Assembly (NCBI GenBank): GCA_041504365.1
Contig: CP167917.1
Span: 682,001 to 746,000, forward strand
DNA: 64,000 nt
Source of the DNA: Dryocola sp. LX212
GTDB taxonomy: Bacteria; Pseudomonadota; Gammaproteobacteria; Enterobacterales; Enterobacteriaceae
Direction of reading: 5' to 3'
The position numbers were made by a program, and so were the translations under genes. The notes below the pieces were generated by a model. The model made no database searches. It was given only the letters and a program-made list of their open reading frames with translations, and was not told the origin of the DNA. Below, piece after piece: positions 1-7,040 of this stretch (positions are counted from its first letter, which is position 1; each line of letters starts with the position of its first letter).

Positions 1-570
1 CCGTACTACTCTGTCAAAGAAGTGGTGCTGCCGTTCAACAAGTTCCCGGGCGTCGACCCGCTGTTAGGGCCAGAGATGCGCTCTACCGGTGAAGTGATGG
101 GCGTGGGCCGCACCTTCGCAGAAGCCTTCTCCAAGGCGATGCTAGGCAGCCAGTCCACCATGCGTAAACCTGGCCGTGCGCTGCTCTCCGTTCGTGAAGG
201 CGACAAAGAGCGCGTCGTTGACCTGGCCGCCAAGCTGCTGAAACAGGGCTTTGAGCTGGACGCCACCCACGGCACGGCAATCGTGCTGGGCGAAGCGGGC
301 ATCAACCCGCGGCTGGTGAACAAGGTGCATGAAGGTCGTCCGCACATTCAGGACCGCATCAAGAACGGCGAATATACCTACATCATCAATACCACTGCGG
401 GCCGCCAGGCGATTGAGGATTCCAAGCTCATCCGCCGCAGCGCGCTGCAGTATAAAGTGCATTACGACACCACGCTGAACGGCGGCTTCGCCACTGCGAT
501 GGCGATGAACGCCGACGCGACCGAGAAGGTGATTTCAGTGCAGGAAATGCACGCGCAAATCACGAAGTAA
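1..570 (+). CDS. carB: Carbamoyl-phosphate synthase large chain, C-terminal part (partial at window start)
   Basis: Reading frame open from base 1 to a TAA at 568-570, giving the last 189 residues of a protein that is about 1073 residues in E. coli. The first third is the end of the second ATP-grasp (carbamate kinase) half, with the family stretch around [19 protein letters not shown]. The remainder is the MGS-like allosteric domain that binds ornithine, IMP and UMP. With CarA the enzyme makes carbamoyl phosphate from glutamine, bicarbonate and two ATP in the cytoplasm, feeding arginine and pyrimidine synthesis. carA and the rest of carB lie outside the window. No frameshift or early stop is visible. 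The accessory island begins right after the stop codon. Confidence 0.97.
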   Translation, partial: PYYSVKEVVLPFNKFPGVDPLLGPEMRSTGEVMGVGRTFAEAFSKAMLGSQSTMRKPGRALLSVREGDKERVVDLAAKLLKQGFELDATHGTAIVLGEAGINPRLVNKVHEGRPHIQDRIKNGEYTYIINTTAGRQAIEDSKLIRRSALQYKVHYDTTLNGGFATAMAMNADATEKVISVQEMHAQITK

Positions 571-587
571 TTTTGCTACGCTAAGTT

Positions 588-617
588 ATCCCTCAGCCCA
601 CCGCGGCGCTGAGGGAT
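588..617 (+). terminator. Hairpin after carB, possible transcription terminator
   Basis: An inverted repeat with 9-bp arms, ATCCCTCAG and CTGAGGGAT, begins 18 bases after the carB stop codon. It lacks a run of T after the right arm, so it is a weak candidate for an intrinsic terminator and could also just protect the 3' end of the carAB message. Confidence 0.5.
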
Positions 618-1035
618 CCCCACAAATCAGCGCTAATAAACCAAGCCTATAATTCGCCAGGTTTTGGCGAGATGGCTACGAACTGTGCTCAGTGCGGTTC
701 TGACCGATAACAAAGGCCTGCCTTAAATGGACTGCACCCCAAAAGTTGGACACCCAACTGAGTAAGGTGCATTTTTTTATGGGGTCACTCCAGAAAAGTC
801 AGGGCTTTGATCTAAAGCGAGGACTTCGATCCTTAGAGCGGCTTTATGCATCGGAAGAGGAAGCTGAAGGGGGGCTTTTACCTGGACCACTGGACGGTAA
901 GCTGATTTATTTTTAACCATACTATGGTTATGATGCTAACAATATCAATACTCTAAATAAGGGATTATGATTAGTAAAGTGATAGGGGCTCATATCGTTC
1001 GGATAACGTCTGTCTTCAATCAAGGATGAATGACT
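618..1035. other. Intergenic stretch between carB and the first effector gene
   Basis: About 420 bases with no convincing gene. It contains a short sequence like the end of an IS3-family element (729-753), a small inverted repeat CGCCA/TGGCG near 656-670, and an AT-rich last 130 bases that probably include the promoter of the effector gene. I could not pick a clear -35/-10 pair. The part from 760 to 900 is purine-rich and looks like non-coding debris. Confidence 0.4.
729..753 (+). repeat. Sequence resembling an IS3-family terminal repeat (relic)
   Basis: The sequence GGACTGCACCCCAAAAGTTG and a few following bases resemble the outer end of IS150-type members of the IS3 family, from memory of those ends. 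No transposase reading frame follows it. A 14-base part (736-749) occurs in inverted orientation at 7058-7071, inside the transposase remnant at the other edge of the island. Probably debris from an old insertion; the match could also be partly chance. Confidence 0.35.
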
Positions 1036-2640
1036 ATGGCAACTGGATACGTTTTATGTCTGGGAGACAAAACAACCTGCGGCGGTCAGATAATTAGCGG
1101 CAATCCGGACAGGAGAGCGCATTCAAGACCAATAGCCCGTCATGGTGATGCTGTCACCTGTGGTAAACATGATGGGCAATACAAAATTATAGGTGGCATC
1201 AGTTTTATGACTGATGTGGAAGGGGCTTCCCGAAGGGCTATAGCCGGAACGCTGGATAGCGTAAGTAGCTGTCCCTGCCGCTCAAGATTTATTGTCACGA
1301 AATATCCGGCAATAAAGTATGAAAATGAGCGTCGTGGCGCGGTTTCAAATATGGGAGCTTCTGGTACACAAAAAGCAGCAGCCGTTGCTGCCGCCAGTAG
1401 CATTGCGGCATCAGCTTTAACAGCTACAGTCGTCCCTGTGTTTGCCAAGTCCAGCATGCGTGGAAGCGGGAATACTGATGCCGGAGAGCAACAGGAACCC
1501 CATACTAATTTCGCTGCGATGGCATTTTATCAGGCAGTTCCACCTGCCGAACCTGCATCAGAGAAAGATGTGGTCCAGCACGCCCAGACAGCGAAGAAAA
1601 AGAATCCTGTTGAAGATATACCGAAACCGAAGAAGCGAAGCGCCCTGTATAAATGGCGGTTCGGTCATCATGAAGAAACTGAATACCAGCGGGCAACGGC
1701 TGCAGCGACGAGTGCTGCTAATATTCAGACGGCTGTTGAAGGTGCCAGCGTTCTTGGGTTGGTAGGTGGAAGTGCCATTACGTCAGGAACATGGGCGGTA
1801 AAGTTTGGGGAAATGGCGGCAGGGCTCGGAAGGGTCGCAGCCAGTGGCCCCGGAGCCCCCATCGCAGCAGTCGTGATGGGAATGATGCCCGGAAAGCTCA
1901 ATGACGGAGAACAGGACTTTATTGACCGGATGCATCTGGAACAGATGCGTGAAGCCCCAAGCCGCGTGCGGTATACGTGGAAACAGGATGATAAAGGTCA
2001 TCCGGTTCCTCATGGCTGGCATACACCACCGAGAAAGGATATGGTGCGTGTGCGCAAAATGGAGTGGGACAGCAGCCGGAAGGCGTATACGTTCACTACA
2101 GAGGAAGATCCGCGTATAATGATCATCTGGACGCCAGAAAGTTCAGGTGTCAATGTTCTTTCAAATACAGGCAACCAGAACCCGGTAAGGATACCAAATC
2201 CGGTAGTTGTTGATCCATTGCCGGAAAACGCCAGCATTGAGGCTACAACCAGCCCTGCACCGGAAGAGAAGACATTTGCAGATTATATTCTTGTTCTGCC
2301 AATATCAGATATTCCACCAATATATATTTATTTAAATAAAAGGCCCGAAGATCCTATTTGGACTCAAAGAAAGAAGGTTACACAAGTTGAAAACGCATAC
2401 TACCACTGGAAAAAACATGGTTCGGAGTTTCCGGAGTTAACCAACTCTAAAGAGTATGTTGATGCTACTCATGATTTTGTTAATAACCCTCCAGAAGGAA
2501 CGCTGGAAAAAACAAGAAGTAATGGTGATATCCTTTTATATCATCCTGAAAGTAATACGTTGGGTATCAAATCTCAAGATGGTGCTCCAAGAACGATGTT
2601 TAAACCAGCTGACAAAATGGATTACTGGAATGATCAATAA
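1036..2640 (+). CDS. PAAR-type polymorphic toxin (effector 1), pyocin-S-like core, C-terminal putative nuclease domain
   Basis: 534 residues. Residues 1-90 form a PAAR-like domain with GDKTTCGG, GDAVTCGKH and IIGG, the spike-tip fold that caps type VI secretion VgrG. Residues 100-134 are Ala-rich. Residues 135-434 are the core shared almost unchanged with the next effector; its part with RVRYTW, HGWHTPP and KMEWD looks like the pyocin-S/colicin central domain. The last 100 residues (HWKKHGSEF, GDILLYHP, RTMFKP, DYWND) differ completely from the neighbour and should be the toxin. The pattern recalls BECR-fold RNases, but this is inference. ATG at 1036 was preferred to 1030 because AAGGA (1022-1026) is 9 bases away. 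The 3' end overlaps the first CPCC gene by 11 bases. No T6SS structural genes are in the window, so VgrG must be elsewhere. Confidence 0.85.
   Translation: MATGYVLCLGDKTTCGGQIISGNPDRRAHSRPIARHGDAVTCGKHDGQYKIIGGISFMTDVEGASRRAIAGTLDSVSSCPCRSRFIVTKYPAIKYENERRGAVSNMGASGTQKAAAVAAASSIAASALTATVVPVFAKSSMRGSGNTDAGEQQEPHTNFAAMAFYQAVPPAEPASEKDVVQHAQTAKKKNPVEDIPKPKKRSALYKWRFGHHEETEYQRATAAATSAANIQTAVEGASVLGLVGGSAITSGTWAVKFGEMAAGLGRVAASGPGAPIAAVVMGMMPGKLNDGEQDFIDRMHLEQMREAPSRVRYTWKQDDKGHPVPHGWHTPPRKDMVRVRKMEWDSSRKAYTFTTEEDPRIMIIWTPESSGVNVLSNTGNQNPVRIPNPVVVDPLPENASIEATTSPAPEEKTFADYILVLPISDIPPIYIYLNKRPEDPIWTQRKKVTQVENAYYHWKKHGSEFPELTNSKEYVDATHDFVNNPPEGTLEKTRSNGDILLYHPESNTLGIKSQDGAPRTMFKPADKMDYWNDQ
1438..2337 (+). 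repeat. 900-bp direct repeat, copy 1 (shared effector core)
   Basis: Aligns without any insertion or deletion to 3961-4860 (constant offset of 2523 bases). By eye the encoded 300 residues differ at about 37 positions, and long stretches are identical at the DNA level (for example 1741-1797). Sequence upstream (linker, part of the PAAR domain) and downstream (toxin) of the repeat is unrelated or strongly diverged, so the core has been duplicated or homogenised by recombination. Confidence 0.9.
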
Positions 2641-2827
2641 ATTTTACCCATGCCCGTGCTGCGGGAAACTGGTGTTTGAGGCTTTAGGTGAACACGATAT
2701 TTGCCCCAACTGTAATTGGGAAGATGATCCTTTTCAATCTAGAAACCCTGACAGAAAGGGCGGGGCAAATAAAATGAGCCTCAATGAAGCTAAAGAGACC
2801 TATCAACAAGGTAAAGCAGTGAGGTAA
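2630..2827 (+). CDS. CPCC-type cysteine-rich small protein, putative immunity protein 1
   Basis: 65 residues starting at ATG 2630, which overlaps the end of the toxin gene by 11 bases, so translation is probably coupled. It has the CPCC motif near the N terminus (YPCPCCGK), then CPNCNWEDDP, a likely four-Cys metal site, and a C-terminal GGANKMSLNEA. This matches the cysteine-rich CPCC family (Pfam PF14206 as I recall it). Its position directly after a polymorphic toxin and the overlap suggest that it neutralises the preceding toxin; this is inference from gene order. A paralogue follows 19 bases later. Confidence 0.8.
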   Translation: MINKFYPCPCCGKLVFEALGEHDICPNCNWEDDPFQSRNPDRKGGANKMSLNEAKETYQQGKAVR

Positions 2828-2846
2828 AGGGCATTTGGATGAAATA

Positions 2847-3044
2847 ATGAATCGTTCGATACATTTATGCCCTTGTTGCCATAAATATGAGTTTTCGGAA
2901 GTTGGGAGCTATGAAATTTGTCCAGTTTGCAACTGGGAAGATGATCCTGTTCAAGAAGAAGATCCAAGTTATGGCGGTGGAGCTAATGTCATGAGTTTAA
3001 ACGAGGCCCATAAAGCCTATACTGAAGGACGTAAAGTCAAATAA
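2847..3044 (+). CDS. CPCC-type cysteine-rich small protein, second tandem copy
   Basis: 65 residues from ATG 2847, the same length as the upstream copy and with the CPCC motif at the same distance from the start; a TTG at 2835, closer to the GGTAAAGG at 2823-2830, is a possible alternative. It keeps LCPCCHK, CPVCNWEDDP and GGANVMSLNEA but differs at many other positions (roughly half). Either a duplicated immunity gene that has diverged, or an orphan immunity gene kept from an earlier toxin module. Stop codon TAA at 3042-3044 is followed by the hairpin repeat. Confidence 0.78.
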   Translation: MNRSIHLCPCCHKYEFSEVGSYEICPVCNWEDDPVQEEDPSYGGGANVMSLNEAHKAYTEGRKVK

Positions 3045-3063
3045 TTAACACTGATTTAATTAG

Positions 3064-3130
3064 GCAGCACAACATACTCTGTGTGCTGCTTCATTCCTTA
3101 TTCCTTCGAACATATAGTCAAAGCACCCCT
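3064..3130 (+). repeat. Module-end repeat, copy 1, containing a hairpin terminator
   Basis: About 67 bases that match 5437-5503 with few differences. The repeat opens with a hairpin (GCAGCACA 3064-3071 and TGTGCTGC 3082-3089) followed by the T-rich TTCATTCCTTATTCC, a plausible intrinsic terminator, and continues through GAACAT to AAAGCACCCC. Copies follow the last immunity gene of each toxin module, so the repeat marks the module end. Confidence 0.75.
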
Positions 3131-3157
3131 GACCCTAACCGCGAATAGTGAACCGGA
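3129..3157 (+). repeat. Relic of an IS3 left terminal repeat
   Basis: CTGACCCTAACCGCGAATAG and following bases match the left end of the intact IS3 copy at 5781 (CTGATCCTACCCGCGAATAG) with two differences in the first 20 bases, then diverge. The rest of the element is missing. It sits exactly after the first module-end repeat. Confidence 0.65.
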
Positions 3158-3561
3158 AAGTGATATCAATTGACTGAAAGCATAAAGCTCGCCTAATTTT
3201 CCTTAAACGGGCTGTGCTAAATATGACTTCTGTTACTGAACTCGAGTTCCATCGATATCTGTAGTAAATTTTTGTTAATAAAATTATAATGCAGTTTATT
3301 CCTGTCTCTAACCTATTCACTTGTGATATTAATAATAAATAAGACAATTAAAAGAAAATGAAACCATCAAATTATGCTCTTATTCTGATTTTCATGATTT
3401 TACGACATTCATCACTTTTAAGCTAAATCAGAAATCGTTTAATATTGCATCAGCGTAACCATAAATATGACAAGGAAATGGGATATGAAATGTCAATATC
3501 CCGTTGGGCTTACTGCGGAGATTTCGGCAAGTTAAGTCTTAAGGGACAGGAGAAAGGGCGA

Positions 3562-5133
3562 ATGGGAGCGATGGGTTTTTACCTGCGGGTCGGTGATTCG
3601 ACTACCTGCGGGGGAAAGATACTGACCGGGGACGAAACGCTCAGCTGGTATGGTGTGGCGGGAGCACGGGAGGGTGACGCCGTGTCTTGCGGCAAACATC
3701 CGGGAACATACAATATTCTGGGTGGCACATCTGATACATGGGACGAAGGCAGAAGGCTGGCAGGAACGCTGGACAGCGTAAGTTCCTGTCCGTGCAGGGC
3801 AAGGTTCATCCAGTCAATCCCGGATTGCTATATCAAGGATGATACGCCCGAAGAGCCGGCAGAAAAGGCGCGATTGCTTGCTCTTGTCACTCTGCGGGAA
3901 GAGCAGGAGCAGCAGAAAGCATTGGAAAAACGACTGGCGGAAGAACGTGACCGCAATCGCGTGTTCGCCAAATCCTGCCTTCGCGGTGAGGGCTGTAATG
4001 ATGCCGGGGAAGAGCAGGAGCCGCATACCAATTTTGCTTCAATGGCATTTTATCAGGCTGTTCCTCCTGCCGATCCTGCATCAGATACTGATGTTCCCCA
4101 ACATGCTCAGACCGCCAGGAAAAAGAAACCTGCTGAAGATATTCCAAAGCCGAAAAAGCGAAGCGCCCTGTATAAATGGCTGAATGGTGATCATGAAGAA
4201 ATCAAATACCAGCGGGCAACCGCCGCCGCTACAAGTGCTGCTAACGCCCAGATGGCTGTTGAAGGTGCCAGCGTTCTTGGGTTGGTAGGTGGAAGTGCCA
4301 TTACGTCAGGAACATGGGCGATAAAGTTTGGGGAAATGGCAACCGGACTCGGAAAAATAGCCGCCAGCGGTCCCGGTGCCCCCATCGCAGCAGTCGTGAT
4401 GGGAATGATGCCCGGAAAGCTCAATGACGGTGAACAGGACTTTATTGACCGGATGCGTCTGGAACAGATGCGTGAAGCTCCAAGCCGCGTGCGGTATACA
4501 TGGGAGCAGGATGATAAAGGTCATCCTGCTCCTCATGGCTGGCATACACCACCGGGAAAGGATATGGTGCGTGTGCGCAAAATGGAGTGGGACAGCAGCC
4601 GAAAAGCGTATACGTTCACCACAGAAGAAGATCCGCGTATAACAATCATCTGGACGCCAGAAGGTTCAGGTGTCAATGTTCCTTCAAATACAGGCAACCA
4701 GAACCCGGTAAGGATACCAAATCCGGTAGTTGTTGATCCCTTGCCGGAAAACGCCAGCATTGAGGCAACAACCAGCCCTGCGCCGGAGGAAATGAATTTT
4801 GCGGATTACATTCTTGTTCTGCCACTACCTAATATTCCACCGATATATATTTATCTGAATGATGATCATAAATATCATGTGGCTCCAAAGGGAAATCCTC
4901 CATTACCTGCCTTCCCTGATGCTAAAACAGCTAAAAAAAGGACCCCAGTTAAGGGCGGGGGATCATTACGTTCAAGATGGAAAGATCCTAAAGGGCGTAT
5001 CTATGAATGGGATTCACAACACGGTACGGTCGAAATTTATGATCGTTCAGGGCGTAATCATTTAGGCGAGTTTGACCCAATAACAGGTGAGCAAACTAAA
5101 CCAGCAGATCCGACAAGAAAGGTTGAAAAATGA
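3562..5133 (+). CDS. PAAR-type effector 2 with colicin-E3-like 16S rRNA nuclease domain
   Basis: 523 residues. The start at 3562 has AGGAG at 3548-3552 and aligns with the start of effector 1; the frame is open to a TTG at 3445 and ATGs at 3478/3490, so a longer form is possible. Residues 1-90 are PAAR-like (GDSTTCGG, GDAVSCGKH), about 105-133 are a charged coiled-coil-like linker, 134-433 are the shared pyocin-S-like core. Residues 434-523 match the E3 cytotoxic domain: YHVAP, KTAKKRTPVKGGG, IYEWDSQHG, HLGEFDP, ADPTR. Asp484, His487, Glu491 and Arg519 have the same spacing as E3 catalytic Asp510, His513, Glu517 and Arg545. E3 enzymes cut 16S rRNA in the decoding centre. ATGA overlap with the next gene. 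Confidence 0.92.
   Translation: MGAMGFYLRVGDSTTCGGKILTGDETLSWYGVAGAREGDAVSCGKHPGTYNILGGTSDTWDEGRRLAGTLDSVSSCPCRARFIQSIPDCYIKDDTPEEPAEKARLLALVTLREEQEQQKALEKRLAEERDRNRVFAKSCLRGEGCNDAGEEQEPHTNFASMAFYQAVPPADPASDTDVPQHAQTARKKKPAEDIPKPKKRSALYKWLNGDHEEIKYQRATAAATSAANAQMAVEGASVLGLVGGSAITSGTWAIKFGEMATGLGKIAASGPGAPIAAVVMGMMPGKLNDGEQDFIDRMRLEQMREAPSRVRYTWEQDDKGHPAPHGWHTPPGKDMVRVRKMEWDSSRKAYTFTTEEDPRITIIWTPEGSGVNVPSNTGNQNPVRIPNPVVVDPLPENASIEATTSPAPEEMNFADYILVLPLPNIPPIYIYLNDDHKYHVAPKGNPPLPAFPDAKTAKKRTPVKGGGSLRSRWKDPKGRIYEWDSQHGTVEIYDRSGRNHLGEFDPITGEQTKPADPTRKVEK
3961..4860 (+). repeat. 900-bp direct repeat, copy 2 (shared effector core)
   Basis: Second copy of the repeat at 1438-2337, without indels between the copies. 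The repeat covers the region from the VFAKS motif to the IPPIYIYLN motif, and its right edge is exactly where the two toxin domains begin to differ. That edge (encoding PPIYIYLN) is the natural crossover point for toxin exchange. Confidence 0.9.
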
Positions 5134-5384
5134 CAATTGTTTATACTATTGATGCTTTCGAACGTGTAGATGAACTACTCGTCTTCGAAATCGATATACC
5201 AAAAGAAAAACTCCCGGAAATAGCTAAAGTCATGGTTTGGACGGATGAAGACTATAGTGACTTTAATGCAGGGATCGGTGGATGGGATCTTACCAGCCAA
5301 CAGGTCAAGGCAATTGAGAAAATCTTGGATAAAAACTTTTTCCAAGAAGATTTGGATTTTCAAATATCAGGTGGGGAAATCTGA
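5130..5384 (+). CDS. Putative immunity protein for the E3-type effector
   Basis: 84 residues, starting at the ATG of an ATGA overlap with the effector stop, so production is coupled to the toxin. The protein is acidic, which suits binding to a basic RNase domain, and has no signal peptide or membrane segment, as expected for a protein acting on a cytoplasmic RNase. It does not look like the classical colicin E3/cloacin immunity protein. The pattern YTIDAFER, FEIDIP, GGWDLTSQQ, FQISGG recalls a family listed as DUF7683, which I remember beside E3-like toxins; this needs a database search. Function is inferred from position. Confidence 0.75.
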   Translation: MTIVYTIDAFERVDELLVFEIDIPKEKLPEIAKVMVWTDEDYSDFNAGIGGWDLTSQQVKAIEKILDKNFFQEDLDFQISGGEI

Positions 5385-5436
5385 AATAGAGTTATCCTCG
5401 CTTTAAAGCGCGTTTTCAATTATCTATCCAACATAA

Positions 5437-5503
5437 GCAGCACAACACACCTTGTGTGCTGCTTCGTCCCTTATCCCTTAGAACATCCAGCCAAAGCACC
5501 CCA
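5437..5503 (+). repeat. Module-end repeat, copy 2, containing a hairpin terminator
   Basis: Second copy of 3064-3130. The hairpin has arms AAGCAGCACA (5435-5444) and TGTGCTGCTT (5455-5464), followed by CGTCCCTTATCCCTT. It ends at AAAGCACCCC, after which the sequence differs from copy 1. Confidence 0.75.
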
Positions 5504-5781
5504 ACTGTGGTTTTCCATCGCTCACCGCCACCACCAATCAATTGATATAAAAGATCGATAATTTATTATTGATAGTTTTTTGTCGATTGGAAACGGCTTA
5601 TCGATCGATCATTTAATTGCTTTAATCGATCGATTTCATATGTTTGATGGGTTTTAGCTATCGTTTGTTTTTTATAGATCGATTTAAACGATATGACGAA
5701 CATCAAAAATAATTCAATTCTATCAATTGGTTAAACAGTCGGTTTGTGGTTTAGGTGCGATCCGGTTGGGAATAGGGTCAC
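5504..5781. other. AT-rich non-coding stretch with a cluster of ATCGAT motifs
   Basis: No gene seen between the toxin module and IS3. Six ATCGAT hexamers lie in 130 bases (5554, 5600, 5604, 5625, 5629, 5678), including two overlapping ATCGATCGAT decamers. The base composition is much more AT-rich than the core chromosome. Function unknown; it may be a protein-binding or recombination site, or relic DNA. Confidence 0.5.
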
Positions 5782-5846
5782 TGATCCTACCCGCGAATAG
5801 TGGACACGAGACTAAGTGAGTAAACTCTCAACCAGAGGTGACTCAC

Positions 5847-6146
5847 ATGACAAAAACAGTATCAACCAGCAAAAAGCCCCGTAAACAGCATTCCCCTGAA
5901 TTTCGCAGTGAAGCCCTGAAACTCGCTGAATGCATCGGTGTTGCTGCCGCAGCCCGTGAACTCAACGTGTACGAATCACAACTTTATAACTGGCGCAGTA
6001 AACAGCAGCAACAGCTCTCATCCTCTGAGCGTGAAAATGAACTCGCTGCTGAAAATGCTCGTCTCAAACGCCAGTTGGCGGAACGGGACGAGGAGCTGGC
6101 CATTCTCCAAAAGGCCGCGACATACTTCGCGAAGCGCCTGAAATGA
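5847..6146 (+). CDS. insE: IS3 OrfA (InsE-like) helix-turn-helix protein
   Basis: 99 residues from ATG 5847, preceded by AGAGGTG; an upstream in-frame GTG at 5838 is less likely. Residues 15-60 form the helix-turn-helix typical of IS3 OrfA ([30 protein letters not shown]), and residues 63-95 form a leucine-zipper coiled coil ([20 protein letters not shown]). It binds the IS ends and is a negative regulator when made alone. The AAAAG at 6109-6113 is the known kind of -1 slippery site in IS3, joining OrfA to OrfB to make the transposase. Confidence 0.93.
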   Translation: MTKTVSTSKKPRKQHSPEFRSEALKLAECIGVAAAARELNVYESQLYNWRSKQQQQLSSSERENELAAENARLKRQLAERDEELAILQKAATYFAKRLK

Positions 6147-7009
6147 AGTATGTCTTTATTGAAAAACATCAGGCTGAGTTCAGCATCAAAGCCATGTGTC
6201 GCGTCCTCCGGGTGGCCCGCAGCGGCTGGTATGCGTGGGCTCAGCGGCGTGCGAGGCTAAACTCACGCCAGCAGTTCCGTCTGAGTAGTGACAGCGCCGT
6301 GCACGAGGCTTTTCACCGGGCAAAACAGCGCTACGGCGCACCGCGCCTGACCGATGAACTGCATGCTCAGGGTTACCGCTTCAGCGTGAAAACCGTGGCA
6401 GCCAGCCTGCGTCGTCAGGGGCTTCGGGCGAAAGCTTCACGGAAGTTCAGTCCGGTCAGTTACCGCGAGCATGACCTGCCGGTGTCGGAGAACCTGCTGA
6501 AGCAGGATTTTTACGCCAGCGGTCCAAACCAGAAATGGTCGGGTGACATCACCTACTTACGTACTGATGAAGGCTGGCTATATCTGGCTGTCGTCATCGA
6601 TCTGTGGTCACGTGCTGTTATCGGCTGGTCAATGTCATCACGGATGACGGCACAGCTGGCCTGCGATGCGCTACAGATGGCGTTGTGGCGACGTAAGCGC
6701 CCGGAAAATGTCATCGTTCACACCGACCGTGGTGGGCAGTACTGCTCAGCGGATTATCAGGCGCTACTGAAGCGGCATAACCTGCGCGGTAGCATGAGTG
6801 CAAAGTGTTGTTGTTACGATAATGCCTGTGCAGAAAGCTTCTTCCGCTCACTGAAAGTCGAATGTATCCACGGTGAACGCTTTATCAGCCGGGAAATGAT
6901 GCGGACGACGGTGTTTAATTATATCGGGTGTGATTACAATCGGTGGCGTCGCCACAGTGCCTGTGGCGGACTCAGCCCGGAACAATTTGAAAATCTGAAT
7001 CTCGCTTAG
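6143..7009 (+). CDS. insF: IS3 OrfB (InsF-like) DDE transposase catalytic subunit
   Basis: 288 residues, starting within the ATGA that ends OrfA. An HTH_21-like segment ([11 protein letters not shown]) lies near residues 55-65, followed by an rve integrase core. The catalytic residues are visible: Asp135 in WSGDITY, Asp195 in HTDRGGQY and Glu231 in NACAESFF, giving the DD(35)E spacing. The active transposase is the OrfAB fusion made by -1 frameshifting; OrfB alone can be made by translational coupling. No stop or frameshift breaks the frame. Confidence 0.95.
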   Translation: MKYVFIEKHQAEFSIKAMCRVLRVARSGWYAWAQRRARLNSRQQFRLSSDSAVHEAFHRAKQRYGAPRLTDELHAQGYRFSVKTVAASLRRQGLRAKASRKFSPVSYREHDLPVSENLLKQDFYASGPNQKWSGDITYLRTDEGWLYLAVVIDLWSRAVIGWSMSSRMTAQLACDALQMALWRRKRPENVIVHTDRGGQYCSADYQALLKRHNLRGSMSAKCCCYDNACAESFFRSLKVECIHGERFISREMMRTTVFNYIGCDYNRWRRHSACGGLSPEQFENLNLA

Positions 7010-7040
7010 GACCGTGTCTACATTACGTGGGTAGGATCAG

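Larger units (their letters stand above)
3045..3561. other. Intergenic stretch between the two toxin modules
   Basis: No gene is supported here. In order it holds the module-end repeat (3064-3130), an IS3 left-end relic (3129-3157), a 12-bp palindrome GAACTCGAGTTC (3238-3249), and an AT-rich part (about 3255-3470) that probably contains the promoter for the second effector. The frame of the second effector stays open back to 3445, but the better ribosome site supports a start at 3562. Confidence 0.5.
5782..7039 (+). mobile_element. IS3 (close variant), full length 1258 bp
   Basis: Ends are TGATCCTACCCGCGAATAGT on the left and the complement of TGATCCTACCCACGTAATGT on the right, imperfect inverted repeats. 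The length of 1258 bp equals that of E. coli IS3, and the two genes have the lengths of insE (99 residues) and insF (288 residues). Both frames are intact, so the element looks active. The flanking triplets are CAC on the left and GTT on the right, so there is no 3-bp target duplication; the element has probably recombined or lost flanking DNA since insertion. Its right end cuts an older transposase remnant. Confidence 0.93.

Noticed and set aside
3135..3347. 70-codon frame on the minus strand between the toxin modules
   Set aside because: AT-rich non-coding DNA, no ribosome site, and it crosses the IS3 relic; composition unlike a gene.
3445..3561. 39-residue N-terminal extension of effector 2
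   Set aside because: It begins at a TTG without a good ribosome site, and effector 1 has no counterpart. I keep ATG 3562 as the start, though an intermediate start at 3478 or 3490 cannot be excluded.
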